From: Otis tarda
Lineage: Eukaryota; Chordata; Aves; Otidiformes; Otididae
Assembly: GCA_026413225.1 (NCBI GenBank)
Contig: CM048553.1
Location: 46,974,001 to 47,038,000, forward strand
DNA: 64,000 nt
Direction of reading: 5' to 3'
A model generated the notes under the pieces. It did not search any database. It saw only the letters and a list, made by a program, of their open reading frames with translations, and was not told the origin of the DNA. Made by a program: the position numbers and the translations under genes. Positions 12,701-22,406 of this stretch are shown piece by piece; positions within the stretch are counted from its first letter, which is position 1; the number at the start of each line of letters is the position of its first letter.

Positions 12701-13627
12701 AAGGAAAATTGCATAATTCTTAAGTTTAGAATTATGTCTTTCAGCAGGGGAAGTAGTCTAAAACAAAAAAATGTTTGTTTTAGAAAGTATTTTTGTCTAT
12801 GAACGTTAAATGTGAAGGTCAATCGACCTTGTGGCCTCAACTTTTGTTTAGTAGTGTAATGCGTGTATTGTTGGCTTGGATACACAGGGTTCCTGTGATC
12901 AGAAAACATAATTATAGAAAAACAGGATCTGAGTATTGAAAGTTAATGACCTTAGAGTATTCAATTTCGTGCTATCCATAAGACAATTAAATTGAGTTTG
13001 TTATAAGGCTATTTTTAATAGCTGCTGGACATTTTCCATTTGAGAGAGCACTCCCAGTAATTACAGGGCATCAGAAGTCCAAACAACTTAAAGAAATTTA
13101 ACACATTTTAGCCAGTTGAAGTGTTGTTTGAGTTCATTGCTGATGAAATAATCTGATTCCTAGTTCTCAAAGTTGGGTGGGGTCTGGCTGAAAACAGATC
13201 CATGTGAGTGCAGCGCACAGGGTGCTGAGCTCCCGTTGAAGTTCAGTAGGAGCAGAGAGATTTGGCAATTAGGATTAGAATGTACTTCAGGCTTTGCTTT
13301 TGACTAAGGAACTCCAGTCAAAGTAGTGAGTGTTCTTAGGCCATTACAGTACAAGCTGTCTGCTTTTCTTCTGCAAAGAAAGTTCTCTCCAGTCAAGTAT
13401 TTGAGGTAATCTTCATTTTCTCTTAAATTCAAAATAATAACAGTATTATAGATAAATAACATCATTTTAGTGAATGTTATTGAAGATATTCCCTCTTCAT
13501 CCAGGAACCGTGTTGTAGAGTAATGATACTAATTGGCCAGTTCATGATGACTGACTAACTCTATCCTTGTCACTCCCCTTGGCCTTCACATTCTGAGTGC
13601 TTTCTTCTACTGGTACTGAGTTTTAAT
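9711..13627. other. Unique AT-rich DNA, no recognised gene
   Basis: Ordinary AT-rich sequence. The only stretch with exon-like boundaries is 11387-11467 (listed separately). Open frames at 10.4-10.7 and 12.6-12.9 kb are short, without motifs and without convincing splice sites. Confidence 0.55.
11387..11467 (+). other. Putative 81-bp symmetric exon, plus strand (unassigned)
   Basis: An acceptor (aataatttgccttag) precedes 81 bases ending GGAAG at a perfect donor gtaagtgc. One frame is open for all 27 codons, starting GQSCNLTVTHLHHRK (with a potential N-glycosylation site N-L-T) and ending FQCLSRK; the other two frames stop. A phase 0-0 length fits an in-frame cassette. The protein is not recognised. 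A lncRNA exon or chance are equally possible. Confidence 0.17.
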
Positions 13628-13892
13628 ATCATAGAATCATGGAATGGTTAGGGTTGGAAGGGACCTTTAAAGGTCATCTGGTCCAACCCCTGCAAGGAGC
13701 AGGGACATCTCCAATCAGATCAGGTTGCTCAGAGCCCCGTCCAACCTGGCCTTGAATGTTTCCAGGGATGGGGCATCCACCACCTCTCTGGGCAACCTGT
13801 TCCAGTGTTTCACTGTCCTCATTGTAAAAAATTCCTTCCTTATGTCTATTCTAAATCTAGGCTCTTTTAGTTTAAAGCCATTACCCTGTAAT
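13628..13892 (-). mobile_element. CR1 LINE 3' end, minus orientation
   Basis: The plus strand shows the reverse complement of a CR1 tail, starting 'atcatagaatcatggaatgg' and continuing 'ttggaagggacctttaaagg'. Read on the minus strand it encodes the C-terminus of the CR1 reverse-transcriptase ORF: DIRKEFFTMRTVKHWNRL, then [19 protein letters not shown], ending in a stop. That frame is intact from about 13892 down to 13715, so the copy is fairly young. Similarity fades near 13892 in an AT-rich stretch (atatataatatatata near 13940). Confidence 0.95.
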
Positions 13893-14557
13893 ATATTTTC
13901 TGTATACATATCCTGTATTCCTGTACAAGATAGCTTACATATATAATATATATACATAATCTGGCTTCACCAGTAGAAAGCACTTGTCTCTTGTAGTAGT
14001 TTAAGAAAGACAAGTCATTCTTCTTTGACTGCAGAAGTGGTCTTTTATTTTCAGCTTCTTATTTGAATTTCTGGAAATATTTTGGTCACTGTTCTGGAGT
14101 GCTCACTGATCTTCTTTCAGTTACCAACATGTGCTAATCACAGATTTATAACTCTTCTATTTCAGGTGTAGAAAGGCTGTTGTGGTCTTCTGTCTAGCTG
14201 CTCAGAACACATGTCTTTTTAAAAGCATCATTCCCTCAGTCAGTCTTTCAGGCTCTCTGCTGTTGTTTCTTTCCAGAAGCTAGGGATGAACAGAATTCTG
14301 CATCAGCAGATAAATATTTTCTGGAGAATTCAGTGTATTGCTAGAATAAACCCTAATATAATCCTATAATATTTCCTATAAAGAAGTTGTTTGTGTCTTT
14401 CAATGTCTACACCACATGCCAAAAGTTCTTTTTGTCTTATCTTACACATATAATGTATGTTTTGATCTGACATCCTGATTGCTCCTTTATACTGTAAGTG
14501 CCAGTAAATTTTTAACTATACAGGAAAACATTCGCTTTTGTGCTATAGTTGGTATGC

Positions 14558-14562
14558 CAGTA
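14558..14562. repeat. Target-site duplication CAGTA, left copy
   Basis: CAGTA immediately precedes the LTR start TGTCGTAG and recurs directly after its other end (15715-15719). A 5-bp duplication is typical of alpha- and beta-like avian retroviruses, though not exclusive to them. Confidence 0.9.
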
Positions 14563-14745
14563 TGTCGTAGTTCAGCCCTGATCAGGACCAGACTACGCAG
14601 TCTCTCTCTCACTCCCCCCACCCTCCGAGAGAACAGGGAGAGAAAATATAAGGAAAAACGGCTCGAGGTTTGAGATAAGGACAGGGAGAAATCCTTAAAG
14701 TTACCGTCACGGGCAAAACAGACTCGACTTGGGGAAAACTATTCA

Positions 14746-14751
14746 TTTATT
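14746..14751 (-). terminator. LTR polyadenylation signal AATAAA
   Basis: The plus-strand tttatt is AATAAA on the LTR's own strand, about 180 bp before its 3' end. That is an appropriate place for the R/U5 boundary signal. It is the only canonical signal I found in that orientation within the LTR. Confidence 0.6.
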
Positions 14752-14980
14752 ACTACAAACAGCAGGATAATGAGACAGGGAACAAGATAACCTCCATCCA
14801 CCCCTCCCTCTTCCCAAGCTTAACTTTATCTCTACTACCTTCCCCCCCCGAGCGGCACAGGGGGGAAGAGGGAATGGGGGTTGCAGTCAGTTCATCTCAT
14901 CATACATTGTTTCATGCCGCTGCTTCATGGTCGGGGGAAGAACTCCTCACATTCCTCCCCTGCTCCATCGTGGGGTCCCT

Positions 14981-15217
14981 CCCACGGGCCACAGTCCTTC
15001 GTGGAACTGCTCCGGCGTGGGTCATCTCTTCCACGGAGTACAGTCTCTCCAGAACGGCTGTCCCAGCGGGCCCTCCACGGGCCACAGCCTCCTTCAGGCA
15101 TCCACCTCCCCCGGTACGGGGTCCTTCACGGGCTCCAAGTGGATCTCTGCTCCTCCGTGGACCTCCATGGGCTGCAGGGGGACAACCTGCTCCACCATGG
15201 TCGTCACCACAGGCTGC
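14981..15217. repeat. Diverged tandem modules (about 40-51 bp) inside the LTR
   Basis: A core resembling CCACGGGCCACAG recurs at about 14981, 15031, 15075, 15126, 15165 and 15207, at spacings of roughly 50, 44, 51, 39 and 42 bp. The later copies read ccatgggctgcagggg and ccacaggctgcagggg. This is a degenerate GC-rich tandem repeat within the transcribed part of the LTR (R region by the TATA and polyadenylation positions). Such modules may form structure or bind proteins, but function is unknown. Confidence 0.65.
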
Positions 15218-15533
15218 AGGGGAATCTTGGCCAGGAGCTGCATTACTCCTCCCCCTCCTTCTGAACTGACCTTGGCGTCTGCAGCCGTTCCTCACTCACA
15301 ACAGGGTGGTAGATGTCTCTCAGGATCTTTTTTACATCTTACTCACTTCTCATCTCCTCTCCACTTCTTGCAGCCGGGCCGGGCCGAGTCGGGCCCAGTC
15401 GGCTGCCTGGCGAGAGGCCAGAGGGTGAGGCCTGCAAGGCCCATGAGGCCTGCGCCTCCCCCTCTGCGCCTCCGCCCCCGCTCAGCTTCTTCACATCTTC
15501 TCTTCTCTTTTTTTTTTTCTCTGTTTTCCCCTT

Positions 15534-15541
15534 CTTAAATA
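15534..15541 (-). promoter_or_regulatory. Putative LTR core promoter (TATA-like box)
   Basis: On the LTR strand the sequence reads gataacgtatttaagaag, with TATTTAAG as the TATA-like element, about 175 bp into the LTR. Just upstream the motif GATAACG occurs twice (gataacgcctctgcgataac). This is the arrangement known from avian LTRs of this type. Whether it still fires cannot be told from sequence. Confidence 0.55.
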
Positions 15542-15714
15542 CGTTATCGCAGAGGCGTTATCACGGGACATTCTGCTACCAATCGGCTCGGCCTTGGCCA
15601 GCAGCAGGTCCGCCCTAGGCCTGGCCAAGTCCACTGAACAAAGGGGAGCGACTTCTAGCAGTTTCCTGCAGAAGCTACCACCTTAGGCCCCCCCTCACTA
15701 ACAAAACCACGACA

Positions 15715-15719
15715 CAGTA
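15715..15719. repeat. Target-site duplication CAGTA, right copy
   Basis: Identical to 14558-14562, directly after the LTR end ACGACA. The lack of any mismatch suggests that the insertion is not very old. Confidence 0.9.
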
Positions 15720-16000
15720 TCTTATTTGTATGCAGCAAATCTCCTTTAGGTATTTGTTACATATTTATATTCGCCATATATTCGTATATATGGAAATGTA
15801 CTTCAAAGATTTTAGAGAGAAAGTAATGGACTAGAAATTTGCTGTGATGTACCTGTGTTACAAAAGGATAAGATTATTGACTTTTAGCAAGTAGTTACTC
15901 ATTTTCTGTTGTTCCAGTATGTTCTTAGGTAATAACTAAAGAAAATATCAGGTTTCCACCGTTGCTTCAATTTTTGGAGGGTTTTACATTTTAGCTTCAC

Positions 16001-16056
16001 TTCTCCTCTCCTCTCCTCTCCTCTCCTCTCCGAACCGAACCTCTCCTCTCCTCTCC
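16001..16056. repeat. CTCTC pentanucleotide array with CGAAC variant units
   Basis: A run of CTCTC units is interrupted by two tandem CGAAC units, then more CTCTC units, then one further CGAAC. The grouped appearance of the same variant unit suggests repeat-unit duplication (slippage or unequal exchange) rather than independent point changes. The strand is purine/pyrimidine-asymmetric apart from the CGAAC units. Confidence 0.93.
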
Positions 16057-17087
16057 GAACCTCTCCCTTTCCCTCCTTCTACTTTCCAGTTTGGGGCAAT
16101 ATTTGTCTTTGTGATCTAAGACAGTATATTATTTTGAAAGACAGTTTCTATTAAGCAGAGATTTGGAAGGATTCAGTTCCTCACGTTGCTGTCCATCTAT
16201 CCCACACATGTTAGTACATTGTCACTCCTTTATGTTTCCTATGAGCAAATGAATGAATTGCTTTGCTCCTAGAGAAAATTTGTGTGATTATTTCAATTTT
16301 ACTACAAAGTGAGTCGTGATATAAAATGCTTCAGTCCTCTTGTAGATTATTATAATTGGATATAAATAAGAGACTGTAATTGTGTTGACTGAGGAAGTCA
16401 CATTGCCACTGAAATTGGCCCCATGTCTCACAAAGATCCTTAACTGCTATATGCTTAAGGGTTTACAAGCAAATTTTCTTTTTAAGGTCAGTTGTTACAT
16501 TTAGTCCTCAGTTTAATTCTTGTCCTTCTGAGGGCCATTTAAAAACTACATTGACTGTTTACAAGTGGAATCCTGTGCTCTGGTTTCTGGTAGAACTATA
16601 GTATTTATTTTAATTGTCTGATGGAATGGCAGTTTTCACTTACACAGAAATCATCTTTCAGTAGTCTGCAGATTAACAAAAGCTGCAGATGTAAGGCTTC
16701 ATTTTTCAGGGAGTGTGGCAAATCTTGTAAGTTGATCATGGGTACTGCCATCAACATCTTTGCTGCTCCACTAGTTGCCAACCTGCAATAACAGAATTTG
16801 ATCCTTACAGTTCACTGTCTCCTGAAGCTAATGGCAGCAGTTAAATTAACAGTCTATTAATTACAACAGAAAAAAACCTCCAACTTTGGTTCATTCTTTT
16901 CTTGGGGGGTGGAGTGGGCAATAACACTTCTCACTCATGAGAGTTCTTTCTTGTCTGGTAAAATAAATCCTCTGTGGTACTTTGGGATACAATGTATTTC
17001 TAGGCTGACTGCTGTATGCCTCTTACGATGTTGTGAGTGCAAACCCATTGTTGCTCTGTTTCTATTTTCATTACCATTTTGCTTCTC

Positions 17088-17198
17088 GGAAGGAAGAAGA
17101 CACAGACTTGGAAGGAAGAAGACACTTTCCAGACTCTTGTGACTTTATAGTTTTACCACTTCAAGATTTGAAACTCAAATCTCTCACACAGGAAACAG
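17088..17198 (+). other. Weak putative exon with internal 22-bp duplication
   Basis: A 22-bp unit beginning ggaaggaagaagacac is present twice (17088 and 17110). The following bases stay open in one frame (GRRHFPDSCDFIVLPLQDLK and on) up to a good donor, ACAG followed by gtaagaaa at 17199. The upstream acceptor (gcttctcggaag) is poor. No protein is recognised. It is probably a chance ORF, but the donor and the duplication are real sequence features. Confidence 0.12.
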
Positions 17199-19109
17199 GT
17201 AAGAAAAATTTCATTGATATTTTCCCATGATAAGTGCTTGAAAATAGACTTCATTAGTGACAATTAAAAACAAAATTGCTTGGTTGTAGTCTGAATAAAC
17301 AAGCTGTTCTTTTAAGCAAGAACATAGTTTGAAAGTCAGTGCAACTTTCAAGTTAATGGAGGAAAATTCAGTAAAGCAAATTCTGAACATCTGTCCTTGG
17401 TAGGTGAGATGAGAAAAATGACCATGCATGTATCACAAGTGACCTCAGTAATCTAGCTGTCTGGATAGGTACTTCAGCTATGGCTCAAGTATTGCATTGC
17501 GAAATTTCAGACATTAACACGAAGTAAAACTTAAATTCAGAATTCTTATTTCATTTATTATATACTTTATAGCTGCAGTAATTTAATTACAGCATAAATT
17601 AAACCCATGATTTGTCTGACAATCTTTAAATGAATCCTTGCTATTCTCCCAATTTATAGAAATAAATTACTTATGATAAACTATGAGATTAAATGTAAAA
17701 TGCTTTTTATCTTCTCTCTGGAAAAAATGAGAGTTGTAAAATACGAAACGGGCATTCCACTCATCCTTTGGAGTTCTCTTGTGTATGTAGATGTTAGGCA
17801 GGACAGCAACAGGTAATAACCTTATTTTCAACAATATTTTGCCTGGTTTTTGATATGTGAGTTAAAAGCCCTAGGTGTGTATGGATCTAAGAAGCAATTA
17901 TTTATCACTTACATGGATGTAATACTAACTGAAAGATGCTTCTTTACTTGAATGGTTTCTTTATGCCAGAAGAAACTGTCATCAGTAAAATTAAATAGTA
18001 TAATGGAGCATTTATCAAACTAGAAATAAGTTTGGTATTTTCAAATCAATTGGTACACCTAGGGGCTTCCACAATACAAATAATGGGGAATGTAGAAATG
18101 ATTACTTCCACTTGCATTTGACTGAGAAAAATATTAGATTTGGGTTTAGAAATGTTTTTGCAATATTTTTATTAAGTAATTACTGTTAAAAAGAACTCTG
18201 AGACTGAAAAGTATTAGATAAATCTAGTCACCATGTAATTACTTTACAATTGGATTAGCAATAAAGACTTCATTACAATTTTTGTAATATAAACCCACAA
18301 AAAACATTTACGTATTTTAGAGCTCAGTCAGTAAAATGATCTAGATCTCACTCACAAGATTAGAGCCTTTAGCTTCTCTCTCTTACAGTTAAACTCTTTT
18401 TTTCACTCTACTGTGAGACAGATTCCTGTGAGATAGCAGTCTTGAAACTATTCTGTGTTGAAACTTGCTTGAATGCCATTAAAATATATAGAGGATAATT
18501 GTCTTTTTATCCCACTAGCTTGTACCAGTAACTGTAATTTAAAATTGTAATTTCACAAGTAGTAAGGACATCTCTTTATTTTGTCTGAAACATTGTTCTG
18601 CATACTTATTCTACTTATTCTGTATACTCAGTGGTAATACAGGAAATGGTGTTAACACAGGAAATTAGTGTGTACTAGCTATTGAATTTGAAATTCACCT
18701 GTTAACTTCCTTATCTAAACAAGGCTATAGATTAACAAAACACCCACCTTCAGATGCATTTTAAAATAGAATTTACAAGTCAAAACAGGCTTGCATCTCC
18801 TTCCTGTAACTCCATGAGATTTCCCAGAAATAATAGCAAGGATAGATACTAATTTAACCCATCTCTATGCAAATGCCCTAATTATAAAAATTCTTACCAC
18901 TTTCACATACATTACACATCATATATACCAACACCATATTTATAGTGCATATAAATATGCATATTAAAACATATATACTCTTTTATATGTACCTAAGATA
19001 TTATCTATATCAAGAAGATATAATTTAAAGTTTTAACATGTTTCCTCCCAAATTTCAAGATGTTAAAAGAACTTCTGCCTTCTTATTAGAATCAAATCCA
19101 TTTTGATTG

Positions 19110-19350
19110 ATAGAATCATAGAATCATGGAATGGTTAGGGTTGGAAGGGACCTTTAAAGGCCATCTAGTCAAACCCCTCTGCAAGGAGCAAGGACGTCTC
19201 CAAGCAGATCGGGTTGCTCAGAGTCCCGTCCCACCTGGCCTTAGATGTTTCCAGGGATGGGGCATCCACCACCTCTCTGGGCAACCTGTTCCAGTGTTTC
19301 ACAACCCTCAGTGTAAAGAACTTCTTCCTTAAATCTAGTCTATTCTCAGA
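19110..19350 (-). mobile_element. CR1 LINE 3' end, minus orientation
   Basis: It begins with the CR1 terminus (tagaatcatagaatcatgga) and continues through the 'ggatggggcatccaccacct' signature. On the minus strand the RT C-terminus reads LDLRKKFFTLRVVKHWNRL, then [19 protein letters not shown]. It is close to the copies at 13628 and 31226 but slightly more diverged (for example TSKARWDG for TFKARLDG). Confidence 0.95.
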
Positions 19351-19398
19351 AAGAAAGGAAAAAATGGCAAACATAAAATTTTTGTTTGTTTGTTTTAG

Positions 19399-19481
19399 CG
19401 ACAAGGATGTTTGTGTCTGTTTACAACAAAGACAAAGAAAGGAGGATTCGTTACTGCTTGCAGTCTCTGCAGCTGCTTCAG
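19399..19481 (+). other. Putative exon just downstream of a CR1 (unassigned)
   Basis: A T-rich tract ending tgtttgttttag serves as a possible acceptor. The next 83 bases are open in the frame TRMFVSVYNKDKERRIRYCL and on, up to a moderate donor CTTCAG followed by gttgag. The same frame in fact continues open to 19655 without need of a splice (about 89 codons from an ATG at 19386). The minus strand is also open across the region, which weakens the case. Protein not recognised. Confidence 0.13.
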
Positions 19482-22319
19482 GTTGAGGTGACAGGAGGGC
19501 TCACAAAGAATAATGATGGTGACCTGAGGTTTGGTGTGAGTTTGGGTTGCTGTTTCAGAGGGGATGCAGACAGTCAGCCCACACAGAGACAGTGTGTACC
19601 ATATGTACTTATGAACATCAGCAATAAAATGCAGAGGTATGTGACACCCTCTTGAGACTATAATGCCTTCCATTCACCTGGCACATTATTTTAATTTGTA
19701 AAACTGTCCTAAGAGCACTGTCAGGAGTTGCCAAATGCAGCCATCGGTCAGAAGACAGCATGGAGTTCTCAGCTGTATTTACCTCAGCACAATGGTAGAT
19801 CACAAGTATCTTGTAGGAAGATCTGTGCAAGAAGCAGTTGTTAGTATACCTAATTAAGTAGTTCACTGCATACAAAGCTGCTGTGGTTCAAAGCGATACA
19901 GTAAAAGTTCTGCCTGTGTTCATATTGTCCTTATATATGTTGCCACATCTTAGCTATTTAGAATTAATTTCCCTTTAGTTCAAAAGAGGGGGAATTAAAA
20001 TATAAAAGGACAGCTGAGAAAAGGAGAATATGGTCTAAATATAGTTGTAACAGGAGGAAGCCTGGTGTATAAAATCCCCTCCAGTAATTAATTGAAAATA
20101 AATAGTAAATGCCTTAGGCAAAGAGAGATCCTGTATTCCTCCTGCAAATTAAGGAAATGATGTTATCCTGTTGTATTTCACTCTTCTAAAACCTATTCAG
20201 AATTTGAGAGATCTCCTGAAGTTAAAATGCTTGTCAGAATCGAAATGCTTCAATGCTGAACTTGAGAGCCATGAGTCCACATGGTCCTCAGTGAATACCA
20301 ATAGGTACAGATACAATTAGAAAACAACATATTCAAAGCATTTGAAAGGCATCATATGGTGTATAGAGCTCAGCAACCTTACAGTAAATGGTAACCACGG
20401 AATTAGCTGAACACAGCAGTAAAATTTTAGCTCTTAGCTGGATTCTCTTCATCCAAGGTGAGGTACACCTCTTCCCATTTATCCATGAAAACTATGTACT
20501 CACTTGAGGCAAGAGTCATCTGTACTAATCTCTGTGCTTCTGTGTTAGACTAGGGATATCTTCCTTTCGGTAGTGCTCTTAGTCCTGTGGCTTCATGAGA
20601 ACTTTGCTGCCTATTTGTATTGAACTTGCACGAGGAAAGGTCCTGAGTGGAACAGCTGCACAGATTACTTTGATAATAGCCATAATCATTACCACTCCTG
20701 TGATAGAACACATGGCCATCCTTAAGGGCCTGGACTCTTCATGAAAAGTATGAAAGGGTGGTGCCACAGTCAGTGTCTCTAGCAGAGACATTCTAGAGTC
20801 CTATTTGTTGCCACCATGCTCTTCAAAATTGGCAAAGCATTTACATGTTCTGCTGTTATGCTAGAAGGAATGAGTTAGACACATGTTCTGGGGCAGGTAA
20901 GCTTGTCTATTAAAAGTGGAAGTCACAGACTTGACATGATGAATCTAAAACTGTTCAGAATTTCCTTAATATGTGTAAAAATATTTAAAAGGAATGGATA
21001 ATTTTTATGTGAAGATTTTAAGCAAACTGCCATGCAAAGCACACACACAAAAAAATTGCTTTGGAGTGGCAGAGTAAATGATATTGTCAGATAGGAGTTT
21101 TGACCCAGGAAGAACTGTGATTCTATGTCCAACCATTTTAAATAAATCAATTATTTTTTCTTCATCTCCTTCAGTTCTGAAGTTTTAATATCCAGAAAAG
21201 GTCTGTACAGTGCTTTTGAAAGCAACTGTACTTCAAACCAGAAATATCCTTTTGCTGCGGTCTTCTGCTTCCTCTGGGGAATATTGCACTGGAAAATTGA
21301 ATATTAAAACCACTGCATGCCTAAGATAGGTAACAGGTAGGAGGAGAATATTTTGCAGATTTCTTCCTTGTTTGGAATGACGAGGGGCTGGTAGACGCAG
21401 CATAGAAGAGAGAATGATAGAAGGAAGTACCAAAGGTTCTAATAGAACAGCTCTGAGTGGAAAAACAAAATATAGGAGTGGGAAGAGATGTTGTTGGAGA
21501 CGTTCTGTTTGGTTTTGAAAGAAAGAGGATAAGAAGGGTAGCAGGGCAGTAGGGGAGATGGTGTGTGGTCCAGGCATCCAGAACTCTTTTAAAAATTTAA
21601 TTAAATGAAGCAATTAAAAAATCTTCTCTAACAAATAAATAATCACCATGTAAGTATCATCTGTTTGGTGGGGTATGAATCCATGGCCCTTAGGGAATGT
21701 AATAAGTCCGGATGATGGCCATGAAACTTGATGTTGCATTTGGATCTCAGTCTAACTGACAGATATGCAAAATCTCATGAAGACAGACAGCTCCCCACTG
21801 GCTCTGTGTCTGAGGAAGGTTCCTGTGCAATGTTTTAATTAAAATTATTTATTTCTTTATTATGATGATTGCGTTTTAATTGCTCGTGAAGCACTCCAGG
21901 GGTGGAGGTGTAGGTACCTCATAAATATTATATGACAGTAAGTAAAGGGAAAATGTTGCAGTTTTAGAAAATAAACCAGCAGTTATATATTTCTGATGCA
22001 ATTTAAGAATAAAAGCAGAAATGTTTCTTTAAACTCTGTCACAGATTTGCGAGTAAATAACGTTATCTTATTAGTCTTCTCCATTTAACATAGGTGACTG
22101 GCAGTGTAATTCATAGTCATGTCCACGTCTTTGCTTGGTTGATACACTAGCTAGCCACATGAAAGCTACCTGATGTGCACTTCCACTTGCAGAACTTAGT
22201 GGGACCTTTTGTATAGGATCAGGGTAGACATTAATGTTTTCAGTCAAAGCACTGCCTGAATAAATCTCTACTGGGGGAGTAGGGTGGGAAAAAGAACAAA
22301 ATAAGGAAAAAATCCCACC

Positions 22320-22406
22320 TTACGACAACTTGTCCCGCAGCTGGTTCTTCTCCAGGTGTTCCTTGAGTCTGGCCAAGGTACAGATAGCTGGAGGTGAAAT
22401 CCACAT
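22320..22406 (-). other. GC-rich exon-like patch, minus strand (unassigned)
   Basis: Within AT-rich DNA this patch is notably GC-rich. On the minus strand an ATG-started frame of 28 codons reads through TLARLKEHLEKNQLRDKLS to a stop, with the amphipathic-helix look of a real coding end. Alternatively, an acceptor (cacctccag) and a donor (GTTGTC followed by gtaagg) would define a 64-base exon at 22324-22387. A second frame (YLYLGQTQGTPGEEPAAG) is also open, so the reading frame is ambiguous. It could be an exon, a fragment of a processed pseudogene, or a short GC-rich repeat. Not recognised. Confidence 0.17.

Larger units (their letters stand above)
14563..15714 (-). mobile_element. Solo LTR of an avian endogenous retrovirus (about 1.15 kb)
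   Basis: The element starts TGTCGTAGTT and ends AACCACGACA on the plus strand, so its ends form the imperfect inverted TG...CA termini of a retroviral LTR. It is flanked by exact 5-bp duplications CAGTA. On the minus strand it reads TGTCGTGGTTTTGTT..., with a TATA-like box at 15534-15541 and a polyadenylation signal AATAAA at 14746-14751, which fixes the LTR orientation as minus. The interior (about 14820-15480) is strongly GC-rich and holds a diverged modular repeat. There is no gag, pol or env sequence beside it, so it is most simply a solo LTR left by recombination between two LTRs of a provirus. The open frames inside it (up to about 200 codons, on both strands) come from GC richness and are not retroviral proteins. 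The 189-bp element at 51386-51574 is of the same family. Confidence 0.92.
15720..19109. other. Unique AT-rich DNA after the LTR
   Basis: It contains the pentanucleotide array (16001-16056) and a weak exon-like segment (17088-17198), both listed. The rest, including the very AT-rich 18880-19040 stretch, shows no gene, RNA or recognisable repeat. Confidence 0.55.

Noticed and set aside
14874-15618. Several overlapping open frames of 100-203 codons on both strands
   Set aside because: They lie inside the GC-rich LTR, where stops are rare by composition. None resembles a retroviral or host protein, and they overlap each other in different frames.
20810-20872. Perfect Kozak context GCCACCATG with a 20-codon ORF
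   Set aside because: Too short, with no supporting features. One such match is not surprising in 64 kb.
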